Shown piece by piece: positions 56,275 through 64,000 of a stretch of 64,000 nt of DNA (its first letter is position 1; each line of letters begins with the position of its first letter). Below the pieces are notes generated by a model that saw only the letters and a list, made by a program, of their open reading frames with translations, ran no database searches and was not told the origin of the DNA. A program made the translations under genes and the position numbers. Source of the DNA: Methylocystis sp. IM3 (GTDB lineage: Bacteria; Pseudomonadota; Alphaproteobacteria; Rhizobiales; Beijerinckiaceae); contig NZ_JBBPBZ010000005.1 in the NCBI RefSeq assembly GCF_038070105.1, positions 186,001-250,000 of the forward strand. Direction: 5' to 3'.

Positions 56275-56625
56275 ATGTCGGAGACGCAGGAAGAAGAGTT
56301 TGAGTTGCCCCAACTCTACAAGCGGCATGTCTTCGCTTGTTTCACGCAACGGCCCCCGAACCATCCGCGCGGCAGCTGCGGCGCGGCCGGCACCCAGCCT
56401 CTCTGGGATCGACTCGGCAAATTGGTCGAGGCCGACGGGGGCGGCGAGATCGGCTTCACGAGCGCTGGCTGCATGGGATTTTGTTCGGCCGGGCCGTTGA
56501 TGGTGGTCTATCCGGAAGGCGTTTGGTATCGCCCCACGACGCCTGAGGACATCGACGAAATTTACGCATCGCATCTCAAGGGCGGCAAACGCGTCGATCG
56601 TCTGGTGATGATCCTGTCGCGCTGA
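56275..56625 (+). CDS. Thioredoxin-like [2Fe-2S] ferredoxin
   Basis: 116 residues with the thioredoxin-like ferredoxin pattern: Cys22 (HVFACFTQRP), Cys35 (RGSCGAAG), Cys66 and Cys70 (GCMGFCSAGP). This is the type of Shethna protein I of Azotobacter and of Aquifex Fd4. Electron transfer or a protective role at nitrogenase is conceivable; none is shown. Start at 56275 (ATG) has a poor ribosome site. It converges on sufE. Confidence 0.88.
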   Translation: MSETQEEEFELPQLYKRHVFACFTQRPPNHPRGSCGAAGTQPLWDRLGKLVEADGGGEIGFTSAGCMGFCSAGPLMVVYPEGVWYRPTTPEDIDEIYASHLKGGKRVDRLVMILSR

Positions 56626-56661
56626 CGGCCGTCAGGCTACCGTCGGCGACGGTCCATGACT

Positions 56662-57105
56662 TTAGGATACCGCGCTGGAAGTTGCGAGCATCTCGCGCGC
56701 CTCCGCGCGGATCCGCCCGACCATCGATTTGAAGCCATTGGAGCGTTGCGGCGTCAAATGTTCGCGCAGGCCGAGGCGTTCAAACAGCGCTACCGGATCA
56801 GCCTCGAGGATGTCCTGCGCGGTCTTGCCCGAGCAAAGCGCCAGCAAGATCGCGACGAGGCCCCGCACGATATGCGCGTCGCTGTCGCCGTGGATCATCA
56901 ACACCGGTTCACCGTCGATTGCATGGGAGATCGTTGTTGTCGACAGCCAAACCTGGCTGGCGCAGCCCGAGACCTTATTTTGATCCGTCTTCAAGGCGTC
57001 GGGAAGCGGCTCGAGCATTTTGCCGAGTTCGATGACATAACGGTAGCGGTCCTCCCAATCCTCGAGGAGGGAGAAGTTTTCGATGATCTCGTCGATCGTT
57101 GTCAT
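56662..57105 (-). CDS. sufE: SufE, sulfur acceptor for SufS
   Basis: 147 residues. The persulfide Cys is Cys48 in KVSGCASQVWL. It receives sulfur from SufS and activates it. The ATG at 57105 overlaps the stop of the ankyrin gene (ATGA), suggesting coupling; an ATG 12 bases upstream is also possible. It is the last gene of the receiver-ankyrin-sufE operon. Confidence 0.94.
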   Translation of the reverse strand: MTTIDEIIENFSLLEDWEDRYRYVIELGKMLEPLPDALKTDQNKVSGCASQVWLSTTTISHAIDGEPVLMIHGDSDAHIVRGLVAILLALCSGKTAQDILEADPVALFERLGLREHLTPQRSNGFKSMVGRIRAEAREMLATSSAVS

Positions 57106-57584
57106 GTTTCGAGCCATCCTTCAACTTTGAGCTGATCGCGGCAATGACGAGCCGCCGCGCGCAACAACTGCAGGCATTCGATGTTCGCCGCAAGATCGAG
57201 CGCCGAAAATCCGTCGACGTTCTCCTGCAGAGGATCGGCGCCCAGGGCGAGCAACAGCGCGACGACCGCGGGTTTGCCAGCGGAAGCAGCATAAATCAGC
57301 GCCGTCGAGCCGTCGGGGTTGCGATGGTGAACATTGGCCCCGGCGGCGGAGAGCGCTTCGATCGCCTCCACTGCGTCGTGCTTACAAGCCAACCATATCG
57401 CGTTGTTGCCGTCACGTGTCGTGGCGTCGAGATCTGCGCCCTCCGCGATGATCTCACGCAAAATCGAGACGTTCGCCTCGGCCGCGGCTCTGAGGAGCGG
57501 CGTGAGCCCATCGGCGCCAGCGGAGTTTACGCCTGGCGTCCCAAAGCCTTGCGCCGTCAACCATTGGGCCAGCTGCGAGGTCAC
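57102..57584 (-). CDS. Ankyrin-repeat protein
   Basis: 160 residues with three or four ankyrin repeats: GADGLTPLLRAAAEANVSIL, DGNNAIWLACKHDAVEAIEA, DGSTALIYAASAGKPAVVAL and DGFSALDLAANIECLQLL. Soluble, for protein-protein contact. It lies between the pseudo-receiver and sufE genes and overlaps sufE, so the three are co-transcribed. Ankyrin genes occur in other nif clusters; partner unknown. Confidence 0.85.
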   Translation of the reverse strand: MTSQLAQWLTAQGFGTPGVNSAGADGLTPLLRAAAEANVSILREIIAEGADLDATTRDGNNAIWLACKHDAVEAIEALSAAGANVHHRNPDGSTALIYAASAGKPAVVALLLALGADPLQENVDGFSALDLAANIECLQLLRAAARHCRDQLKVEGWLET

Positions 57585-57632
57585 GCCATCACTCCATCGA
57601 ACCCCGCCGACTAAGTTGCCGGCGTGTAATGA

Positions 57633-58064
57633 CTAAAGCAGCCCCAATTGCACAAGCGGCTTGGCGCCGCCGCGCCCAAGCACGGTGTCAACCTTTTGCC
57701 GCACACTTTCGATCTTTAACGGTTTCACCAATGTTCCATGCGCGCCATGCTTCATGGCGTCGACGGCGAGCGCCTCGTCGGCCTTATCGCAGACAATCAA
57801 TATGCGCACGCCGCCGAAACGCTCCGCTAAATCGACGAGGACCGGGAGGCCCTTACTCTTCAGAAAGGACGCGCCGAGCAAAACGACATCCGGCTTCAAC
57901 CAGCCGACGCCTTTCTCATAGGCTTCTTCGATGCTGGCGATTTCGTGGGTTTCGATCTCGTCATGCAGCATGAACTGAAGCGCGGCGCGCACGATCTCAT
58001 CCTCGTCGAGGACGAACACCCGCCGCTGATCGACCGCCTTTGCGGTCTCGACGCCAATTTGCAT
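57633..58064 (-). CDS. Receiver-domain protein lacking the phospho-acceptor Asp
   Basis: 143 residues: a CheY-like domain (VFVLDEDEIVRAALQFMLHD, VGWLKPDVVLLG, AMKHGAHGTLVKPLKIESV). The acidic pocket (Asp20-Glu-Asp22) and Lys114 are present, but the phosphorylated Asp is replaced by Gly64 (VVLLGASF). It thus cannot be phosphorylated in the normal way. No output domain. The ATG at 58064 has AAGGAG upstream. It leads an operon with ankyrin and sufE genes behind a sigma-54 promoter, divergent from nifH copy 2. Confidence 0.85.
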   Translation of the reverse strand: MQIGVETAKAVDQRRVFVLDEDEIVRAALQFMLHDEIETHEIASIEEAYEKGVGWLKPDVVLLGASFLKSKGLPVLVDLAERFGGVRILIVCDKADEALAVDAMKHGAHGTLVKPLKIESVRQKVDTVLGRGGAKPLVQLGLL

Positions 58065-58112
58065 CCCTGCTCCTTTCCACTTACGCAAGCTAATGATCTG
58101 CGCAGTCAAGAA

Positions 58113-58127
58113 GCAATCCCTGTTCCA
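58113..58127 (-). promoter_or_regulatory. Sigma-54 promoter for the pseudo-receiver/ankyrin/sufE operon
   Basis: TGGAACA-GGGA-TTGC on the minus strand, GG-N10-GC, 49 bases before the ATG. Confidence 0.55.
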
Positions 58128-58157
58128 TGTGGCGAGGATGCAAGAGCGCGGGCGGGA

Positions 58158-58173
58158 TGTTCTGTTCTGAACA
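58158..58173. promoter_or_regulatory. NifA activator site between pseudo-receiver and nifH copy 2
   Basis: TGT-TCTGTTCTGA-ACA. It lies 106 bases from the nifH2 promoter, a normal distance, and only 31 from the divergent one. The 58065-58443 region holds no gene. Confidence 0.65.
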
Positions 58174-58278
58174 AATGTCGGGACTGTCGGCTTCTCTCAC
58201 ATGTAAATCTTAATATGCCATCAGCCTAAAGATTGGTCAAATACAATAAAAACAACACCTTGTTTGGGATCGTCGGGC

Positions 58279-58293
58279 TGGCATGGGGGTTGC
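58279..58293 (+). promoter_or_regulatory. Sigma-54 promoter for nifH copy 2-nifQ
   Basis: TGGCATG-GGGG-TTGC, GG-N10-GC, 151 bases before the ATG, a long leader as for nifH copy 1. Confidence 0.75.
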
Positions 58294-58374
58294 TTTTAGG
58301 CTGATGCGAGTGAGGGCTGAGCGCACGCCTACGCTACGACGAGCGATGTGTTCCTTCCCGTAACCCGCGACTAG

Positions 58375-59331
<957 letters not shown>

Positions 59332-59350
59332 GTCTTCAATGCAAGAACGT

Positions 59351-59374
59351 CGACCTCTCGTCTGCGGGAGGTCG
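59351..59374 (+). other. Hairpin after nifH copy 2
   Basis: CGACCTCTCG/CGGGAGGTCG, 10-bp stem with one T-G pair and a TCTG loop. It is the duplicate of the nifH-nifD hairpin, with changes that keep or extend pairing. Confidence 0.6.
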
Positions 59375-59388
59375 ATAACGCATTTTCA

Positions 59389-60108
59389 GTGGAGCGTGAC
59401 GTGACGGTTCGCGCCTTCCCCGACAACGAGACCAAGGGCGGCTTCGCGTCTGTGGCGACGGCGAACGGACGAAGCGTTAGTGGCGCTGCAAGCGCCTATC
59501 GCGACCTAACCGGGGTTTTGCCGGAGGCGGCGAAGATAGAAGACGATGCGAATTTCGACCGCCACGTTTTGGCCTCTATCCTCGCCATTGCGTCTCATGA
59601 GGGCGGAAGTCTGGCGTCGCAAACTGGCCTGACGGAAACAGAACTCAGCGATCTCATTTTTGAGTATTTCGCCGCGCCAAGACTCGAATCCTCCGGCGAA
59701 GGCGCGGCGCCCCTCGTCGACGCCGACGAAATAGAAATGGTGCGCGAGCTTCTCCTGGCCAACCGCTCGAGCGAGGGAGACTGCGGCCATTGGCTCGCCG
59801 GCATGATCGCGCGACGGGCGATGGAGCCCAACCATCTTTGGGAAGACCTCGGGCTTCGCGAGAGATCGGAATTGACGCGGCTGATCGCGCGCCATTTCGC
59901 CCCGCTCGCCCGACGCAACGACAAGAACATGCGTTGGAAAAGGTTCCTCTACCGCCTCATGTGCGAGGACGACGGCCTGGTCATGTGCAGCACACCGGTA
60001 TGCTCGAACTGCGCCGATTACGAGCTCTGCTATGGCGCAGAAACGGGAACCAGTCGCGTCGCGTCGGCAGCGGAACTGCCTCTGACGCCCGCCGCAGGGA
60101 CCGTGTAA
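59389..60108 (+). CDS. nifQ: NifQ, molybdenum donor for FeMo-co
   Basis: 239 residues. The diagnostic C-terminal motif C-X4-C-X2-C-X5-C is Cys200, 205, 208, 214 (CSTPVCSNCADYELC). NifQ carries a Mo-Fe-S cluster that delivers Mo to NifEN/NifH. The start is a GTG at 59389, or a second in-frame GTG four codons on. It directly follows nifH copy 2, which makes biochemical sense because NifH inserts Mo on NifEN. Confidence 0.94.
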   Translation: MERDVTVRAFPDNETKGGFASVATANGRSVSGAASAYRDLTGVLPEAAKIEDDANFDRHVLASILAIASHEGGSLASQTGLTETELSDLIFEYFAAPRLESSGEGAAPLVDADEIEMVRELLLANRSSEGDCGHWLAGMIARRAMEPNHLWEDLGLRERSELTRLIARHFAPLARRNDKNMRWKRFLYRLMCEDDGLVMCSTPVCSNCADYELCYGAETGTSRVASAAELPLTPAAGTV

Positions 60109-60127
60109 GGTCATTCCAACAGATTTT

Positions 60128-60143
60128 TGTCGAGTTTTTGACA
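60128..60143 (+). promoter_or_regulatory. NifA activator site for the nifV operon
   Basis: TGT-CGAGTTTTTG-ACA, exact spacing, 66 bases before the promoter. Confidence 0.75.
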
Positions 60144-60193
60144 ATCTCATAGCCTGCCTGCCAGATAGGCGCTTTTTTGGCAGGCCGCCGTGA

Positions 60194-60208
60194 TGGCATA
60201 TCGATTGC
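60194..60208 (+). promoter_or_regulatory. Sigma-54 promoter for A-type carrier-nifV-cysE-nifW-fix
   Basis: TGGCATA-TCGA-TTGC, GG-N10-GC, 42 bases before the A-type carrier ATG. Confidence 0.75.
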
Positions 60209-60249
60209 TTATTTACGAGCATAAGGGAGTTTCGCTCGGAGGTTCCAAC

Positions 60250-60570
60250 ATGATCACGGTCTCGCAGGCAGCCATCGCCGCGGTAAAGGATGCCATGGCG
60301 AAGGCCGCTCAACGAGAGGGGGGCCTGCGCATCCTGGTCAAGGAAGGCGGCTGCGCCGGCTATCAATATGTCGTCGATCTCGATCCTCAGCAGAGAAACG
60401 ACGACATTGTCGTCGAAGCCGGCGGCATACGCGTGCTGATTGATCCGGCCTCGCGCCCGCGCCTTGAAGGGATGACCCTCGGCTATCGCCAAGATCTCAC
60501 TGGTTCCGGCTTCACCTTTGAAAATCCCAACGCCAGCTCCACCTGCGGCTGTCAGAAATCCTTCAACTGA
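60250..60570 (+). CDS. A-type Fe-S carrier (IscA/HesB), third copy
   Basis: 106 residues with full ligand set: KEGGCAGYQYVVDL and C-terminal SSTCGCQKSF. The start ATG at 60250 has CGGAGG upstream. Very similar in length and motif to the nifS-linked copy (43914). First gene of the nifV operon. Carries [4Fe-4S] clusters, perhaps to NifV's partners or FixABCX. Confidence 0.9.
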   Translation: MITVSQAAIAAVKDAMAKAAQREGGLRILVKEGGCAGYQYVVDLDPQQRNDDIVVEAGGIRVLIDPASRPRLEGMTLGYRQDLTGSGFTFENPNASSTCGCQKSFN

Positions 60571-60655
60571 ATGGATGTTCCGGACTGTGTGAAACGGTGG
60601 TGCGGTTGTTCCTTCGTCGCAGTGGAGCGGGTGTCTAGGACGCTCGTATGAGTCG

Positions 60656-61858
60656 ATGACGACATATATGTCCCGAAAACGTTCGTTTGGTCGCGTCGCT
60701 TCGCCGATACAGGGAGCGCTCGATGTCGTGTTGAACGACACCACGCTGCGGGACGGCGAACAGGCCCCAGGCGTCGCTTTTACCTGCGAAGAGAAGCTTC
60801 AAATCGCGCGGGCCTTGGCGCGCGCCGGCGTCACCGAGCTCGAAGCCGGAACGCCGGCGATGGGCGACGTGGAAATCGCGATGATTCGGGCGATCGTCGA
60901 CGCCGAATTGCCGCTACGAGCGATCGCCTGGTGCCGGATGCGCGTCGAAGACGTCGACGCAGCGCTGACGTCGGGCGTCACGATGGTCAATCTGTCGGTG
61001 CCTGTCTCCGACACGCAAATCGGCGCGAAATTGCGTGGCGGCCGCGCCCAGGCGCTGGAGATGACGCGGCGCGTCGTCGCTTACGCACGGGACAGAGGCC
61101 TGGACGTCGCGGTTGGCGGCGAGGATTCGTCGCGCGCTGCGCCGGAATTCTTGATGGAGACGATGGCGGTCGCGCAAGCCGCCGGCGCCCGCCGATTTCG
61201 GATCGCTGACACCTTAAGCGTGCTGGACCCTTTCAGCACATACGATTTGATCTCTATACTGCGCGCGACGAGCGACCTTGAAATCGAAATCCACTGTCAC
61301 GACGACTTGGGTCTCGCCACCGCCAACACTCTGGCGGGCATTCGGGCGGGCGCGACGCATGCGTCGGTCACCGTGATTGGGCTTGGCGAGCGCGCCGGCA
61401 ATGCGCCGCTCGAAGAAGTCGCCGTGGCGGCGCGTCAGTTGCACCAATATGAAACCGGGATCGTCCTCACGGAACTGCCCAATGTCGCGGCGCTCGTCTC
61501 CGCGGCGGCGCGGCGGCCGATCCCCCTGAACAAATCCATCGTCGGCGAACACGTCTTCACCCATGAATCCGGCATTCATGTCGATGGGCTGCTCAAAGAC
61601 CCACGCACCTATGAAGCCTTCGACCCAAGCATGCTCGGCCGCGCGCATAGGATTGTGATCGGCAAGCATTCCGGTTCGGCGGCTGTCACAGCGATGCTGC
61701 GACAATTGCATTTGCCGGTGAGCGCCGAGGAACTTGGCGAGATCGTCTCCTGCGTGCGCGCCCATGCGCTTGATCACAAGGGCTCGGTCAGCGGCGAGGC
61801 CTTGACCTCAATCTGGCGTAGCGTCTGTGCGAGCGGCAACGACGCGAGAGGCATGTGA
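60656..61858 (+). CDS. nifV: NifV, homocitrate synthase
   Basis: 400 residues. It condenses acetyl-CoA and 2-oxoglutarate to homocitrate, the organic ligand of FeMo-co. Family motifs: [37 protein letters not shown] with the metal-binding HDDxG, and [13 protein letters not shown]-terminal helical part with [13 protein letters not shown]. ATGs at 60656 and 60668 are both possible; neither has a strong ribosome site. Confidence 0.95.
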   Translation: MTTYMSRKRSFGRVASPIQGALDVVLNDTTLRDGEQAPGVAFTCEEKLQIARALARAGVTELEAGTPAMGDVEIAMIRAIVDAELPLRAIAWCRMRVEDVDAALTSGVTMVNLSVPVSDTQIGAKLRGGRAQALEMTRRVVAYARDRGLDVAVGGEDSSRAAPEFLMETMAVAQAAGARRFRIADTLSVLDPFSTYDLISILRATSDLEIEIHCHDDLGLATANTLAGIRAGATHASVTVIGLGERAGNAPLEEVAVAARQLHQYETGIVLTELPNVAALVSAAARRPIPLNKSIVGEHVFTHESGIHVDGLLKDPRTYEAFDPSMLGRAHRIVIGKHSGSAAVTAMLRQLHLPVSAEELGEIVSCVRAHALDHKGSVSGEALTSIWRSVCASGNDARGM

Positions 61859-61865
61859 GGCGTCA

Positions 61866-62654
61866 ATGCTCGAACGAGTCGCCACGATTACGAACGAAAC
61901 AGCGCAAGCCCCAGTGGCGAGGGAGCCGACGCGTTGGCGACTGATCCGAGAGGATCTGGCGTGCGTTGCGACGCGCGATCCCGCAGCGCGCGGACGTTTT
62001 GAGACGCTGCTCACCTATCCCGGGTTGCACGCCGTCATCTGGCATCGCCTCGCTAATTGGCTGTGGGTCAACCGTCGTCGTTTCGGCGCGCGACTGGTCT
62101 CCTGGTTCGCCCGCTTCTTGACCAATGTGGATATTCATCCCGGCGCAACGATCGGCCGGCGCTTTTTCATCGATCATGGCGCGGGCGTCGTCATCGGCGA
62201 GACCGCGGTCGTCGGCGACGACGTGACGCTCTATCACGGCGTGACGTTGGGCGGCGTATCTTGGTCCCCTGGTAAGCGTCATCCGACCCTCGAAGACGGC
62301 GTGGTCGTCGGCGCGGGCGCCAAAATACTCGGCCCCATCTCGATTGGCCGCAATGCGCGTATCGGCGCGAACTCCGTGGTGATCGAAAGCGTGACGCGCG
62401 ACGCCACCGTGGTCGGCATCCCGGCAAGAGTCGTGCATCGCGACCTCGGTCGCTGCGCTTTCGACGGCCGCATCAACCTTAACCACCATCTGATGCCGGA
62501 CCCCGTCGGGGAGGCGTTTGCGGTTTTGCTTGACCGCGTCGAGTTTCTGGAAACGCGCGTTTCTCATCTGCAGCAGCGTCTGCGCGATCACGAGAGAAAC
62601 GCCAGAACGCGAGATGACGCGGCCTTCAAGGCCGGGTCGGCGCAGATCCTATGA
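61866..62654 (+). CDS. cysE: Serine O-acetyltransferase (CysE/NifP type)
   Basis: 262 residues. Left-handed beta-helix acetyltransferase: [40 protein letters not shown] and [19 protein letters not shown]. It makes O-acetylserine for cysteine, and the nif-linked form (NifP) is thought to boost cysteine for Fe-S synthesis. ATG at 61866 is chosen as the first after the nifV stop. Its stop overlaps the nifW region. Confidence 0.93.
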   Translation: MLERVATITNETAQAPVAREPTRWRLIREDLACVATRDPAARGRFETLLTYPGLHAVIWHRLANWLWVNRRRFGARLVSWFARFLTNVDIHPGATIGRRFFIDHGAGVVIGETAVVGDDVTLYHGVTLGGVSWSPGKRHPTLEDGVVVGAGAKILGPISIGRNARIGANSVVIESVTRDATVVGIPARVVHRDLGRCAFDGRINLNHHLMPDPVGEAFAVLLDRVEFLETRVSHLQQRLRDHERNARTRDDAAFKAGSAQIL

Positions 62655-62665
62655 AGGAGACCGAA

Positions 62666-62992
62666 ATGTCCGAGCCCGCCATTCTGGAGCAATTGAAAAA
62701 GGCGTCCTGCGCCGAAGACTTCTTCGCGCTGCTCGGCGTCGACTATGAGCCGAAGGTCGTCAATGTCGCGCGCCTGCATATTCTTAGACGCATGGGGCAA
62801 TATCTCTTCAGCGAGGATTTATGCGAGCTGGACGACGCCACGGTGGCCCAGCGCTGCAAGGAGTTTTTGGAGCGCGCCTATCAGGACTTCTTGAAGTCGA
62901 CGCCGATCGACGAGCGCCTGTTCAAAGTCCACAAGGACGCCGTCAAGCCGCCGCCGCCGCCATCGCTGGTGCAGCTCAACGTTCTGAAGTGA
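62666..62992 (+). CDS. nifW: NifW, nitrogenase-stabilising protein
   Basis: 108 residues: EQLKKASCAEDFFALLGVDY, YEPKVVNVARLHILRRMGQY and LERAYQDFLKSTPIDERLF are NifW hallmarks. It binds MoFe protein during maturation and helps protect it from oxygen. The ATG at 62666 has AAGGAG 6 bases upstream and is preferred over one at 62651 that overlaps cysE. Confidence 0.95.
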   Translation: MSEPAILEQLKKASCAEDFFALLGVDYEPKVVNVARLHILRRMGQYLFSEDLCELDDATVAQRCKEFLERAYQDFLKSTPIDERLFKVHKDAVKPPPPPSLVQLNVLK

Positions 62993-63020
62993 ACGCTTGG
63001 GAAACTAAAAGGACAGTCCA

Positions 63021-63863
63021 ATGCATATCGTCGTCTGCATGAAGCAAGTGCCCGATTCGGCGCAGATCCGTGTTCATCCGGTGACGAACACGATCATGCG
63101 CCAGGGCGTTCCGACGATCATCAATCCCTATGATCTCTTCGCGATCGAAGAGGCGCTGCGGTTGCGCCAGCAATTCGGCGGCGAGGTCACCATCCTCACC
63201 ATGGGCCCGCCCTCCGCCGAGGATAGCCTACGCAAGGCGCTGAGCTTCGGCGCCGACCGCGCCGTGCTGCTGACGGACCGCTTCTTCGCCGGCGCAGACA
63301 CGCTGGCGACCACATATGCGCTGGCGACGACGATCCGCAAGATCGGCAAGGAATTCGGTCCGCCCGACATCGTTTTCACCGGCAAGCAGACGATCGACGG
63401 CGACACGGCGCAGGTCGGGCCGGGCGTCGCCAAGCGCCTCGGGCTGATGCAGCTCACCTATGTCTCGCACATAGACAAGGTCGATCTCGAGGCCGGCGCA
63501 ATCGAGGTTGAGCGTCGCAGCGAGGGCGGCGTGCAGAAGTTGCGCAGTAAAATGCCCTGCCTGATCTCCATCCTCGAAGGCGTCAACGAGATGCGCATCG
63601 GTTCGCTGACCGACGCGTTAAAGGCCGCGCGGGCGACGATCGTCAAATGGAGCGCACAGGACGCCGGCGTTGAGGATATCGCCAAATGCGGGCTGCGCGG
63701 CTCGCCGACGATCGTCAAGCGCGTTTTCGCGCCGAAACCGCGTGCGGAAAGGGCCGAATTCATCGAACTCGGCGACAAGCCGGGAGAGGCCTTCGTCGAG
63801 GAATTGTTCAAGCGCCGGCCGAAACTTGAAACCGAGCTCGAGCAATTGACCCGCGGCTATTGA
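63021..63863 (+). CDS. fixA: FixA, electron transfer flavoprotein beta-type subunit
   Basis: 280 residues. ETF beta-like: MHIVVCMKQVPDSAQIRVHP, TMGPPSAEDSLRKALSFGAD and FTGKQTIDGDTAQVGPGVAK. FixABCX bifurcates electrons from NADH to quinone and to low-potential ferredoxin for nitrogenase. It follows nifW by 28 bases and precedes fixB, completing a nif-fix operon that leaves the window. Confidence 0.96.
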   Translation: MHIVVCMKQVPDSAQIRVHPVTNTIMRQGVPTIINPYDLFAIEEALRLRQQFGGEVTILTMGPPSAEDSLRKALSFGADRAVLLTDRFFAGADTLATTYALATTIRKIGKEFGPPDIVFTGKQTIDGDTAQVGPGVAKRLGLMQLTYVSHIDKVDLEAGAIEVERRSEGGVQKLRSKMPCLISILEGVNEMRIGSLTDALKAARATIVKWSAQDAGVEDIAKCGLRGSPTIVKRVFAPKPRAERAEFIELGDKPGEAFVEELFKRRPKLETELEQLTRGY

Positions 63864-63885
63864 TCTCGAAACAGGAGCGCAAGGG

Positions 63886-64000
63886 ATGAACGACACGGCA
63901 AAGGCTCCTGCTTCGGCGGGACGCGCGGCGGCCAAGAAGGAGCTGCCCGAACATCTGAAGGCCTATAAGCACGTTTGGATCTTCATCGAGCAGGAGCGCG
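63886..64000 (+). CDS. fixB: FixB, electron transfer flavoprotein alpha-type subunit (partial)
   Basis: Only the first 38 codons are inside the window. The start ATG at 63886 has AGGAG upstream. After a disordered start comes LPEHLKAYKHVWIFIEQER, typical of the FixB N terminus. The gene continues beyond the right edge; fixC and fixX are expected next. Confidence 0.9.
   Translation, partial: MNDTAKAPASAGRAAAKKELPEHLKAYKHVWIFIEQER

Noticed and set aside
58185..58201. TGT...ACA near nifH copy 2 as a second NifA site
   Set aside because: The spacing is 11, not 10; the site at 58158 fits exactly.

Overview
The window looks like a GC-rich alphaproteobacterial chromosome segment carrying most of a molybdenum nitrogenase (nif) regulon. 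NifA has the alphaproteobacterial cysteine signature, NifH/D/K are of the Mo type, and no nifL, nifM, vnf or anf gene is seen. A methylotroph/methanotroph-like Rhizobiales (Methylocystis/Methylosinus type) is my best guess from the overall gene style. That guess is inference; no methane monooxygenase or methanol dehydrogenase gene lies here. No database search was run.

Layout. 1-14.2 kb is a gene-poor flank: a single-domain response regulator, cold-shock protein, HU-like protein, secreted PHB-depolymerase-like esterase, L,D-transpeptidase, small exported and membrane proteins, a frameshifted TonB-dependent siderophore receptor and a J-domain protein. Between them lie decayed pieces of IS6- and IS110-family transposases and other gene remnants. 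From 14.3 kb to the right edge nearly everything appears to belong to nitrogen fixation: bolA-grxD, nifA, fdxN-LRV-sufBCDS, nifB-fdxN-A-type carrier-TPR-LRV, ygfZ, nifHDKENX with its two nifX-associated genes and ferredoxin III, a sulfurtransferase group, an amine oxidase-Rieske pair, A-type carrier-NFU-nifS-nifT-SIR2-like, two nifZ genes followed by five accessory genes, further small unknown genes and Rieske proteins, sufT, sufE, a second nifH with nifQ, and A-type carrier-nifV-cysE-nifW-fixAB (fixB runs off the end).

Regulation is visible in the DNA. Many operons have a -24/-12 (GG-N10-GC) sigma-54 promoter, and many of these also have a TGT-N10-ACA NifA site upstream. Several gene pairs diverge from a shared intergenic region carrying sigma-54 promoters on both strands. 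This lets unknown genes be assigned to the NifA regulon from sequence alone.

How the genes work together: SufBCDS/SufE/SufT, NifS, a stand-alone NFU domain, three A-type carriers and monothiol glutaredoxin-BolA would supply Fe-S clusters. NifB, NifEN, NifV, NifQ, NifX and CysE would support cofactor synthesis. NifHDK is the enzyme; NifZ, NifW and NifT support maturation; FixAB and many ferredoxins carry electrons. The less familiar part is a set of nif-linked proteins: three small Rieske proteins with acidic tails, two Fe-S LRV repeat proteins, a SIR2-like protein, a DegT-family protein lacking its PLP lysine, a receiver domain lacking its phosphorylatable Asp, a dienelactone-hydrolase-like protein lacking two triad residues, and about a dozen unknown small proteins.
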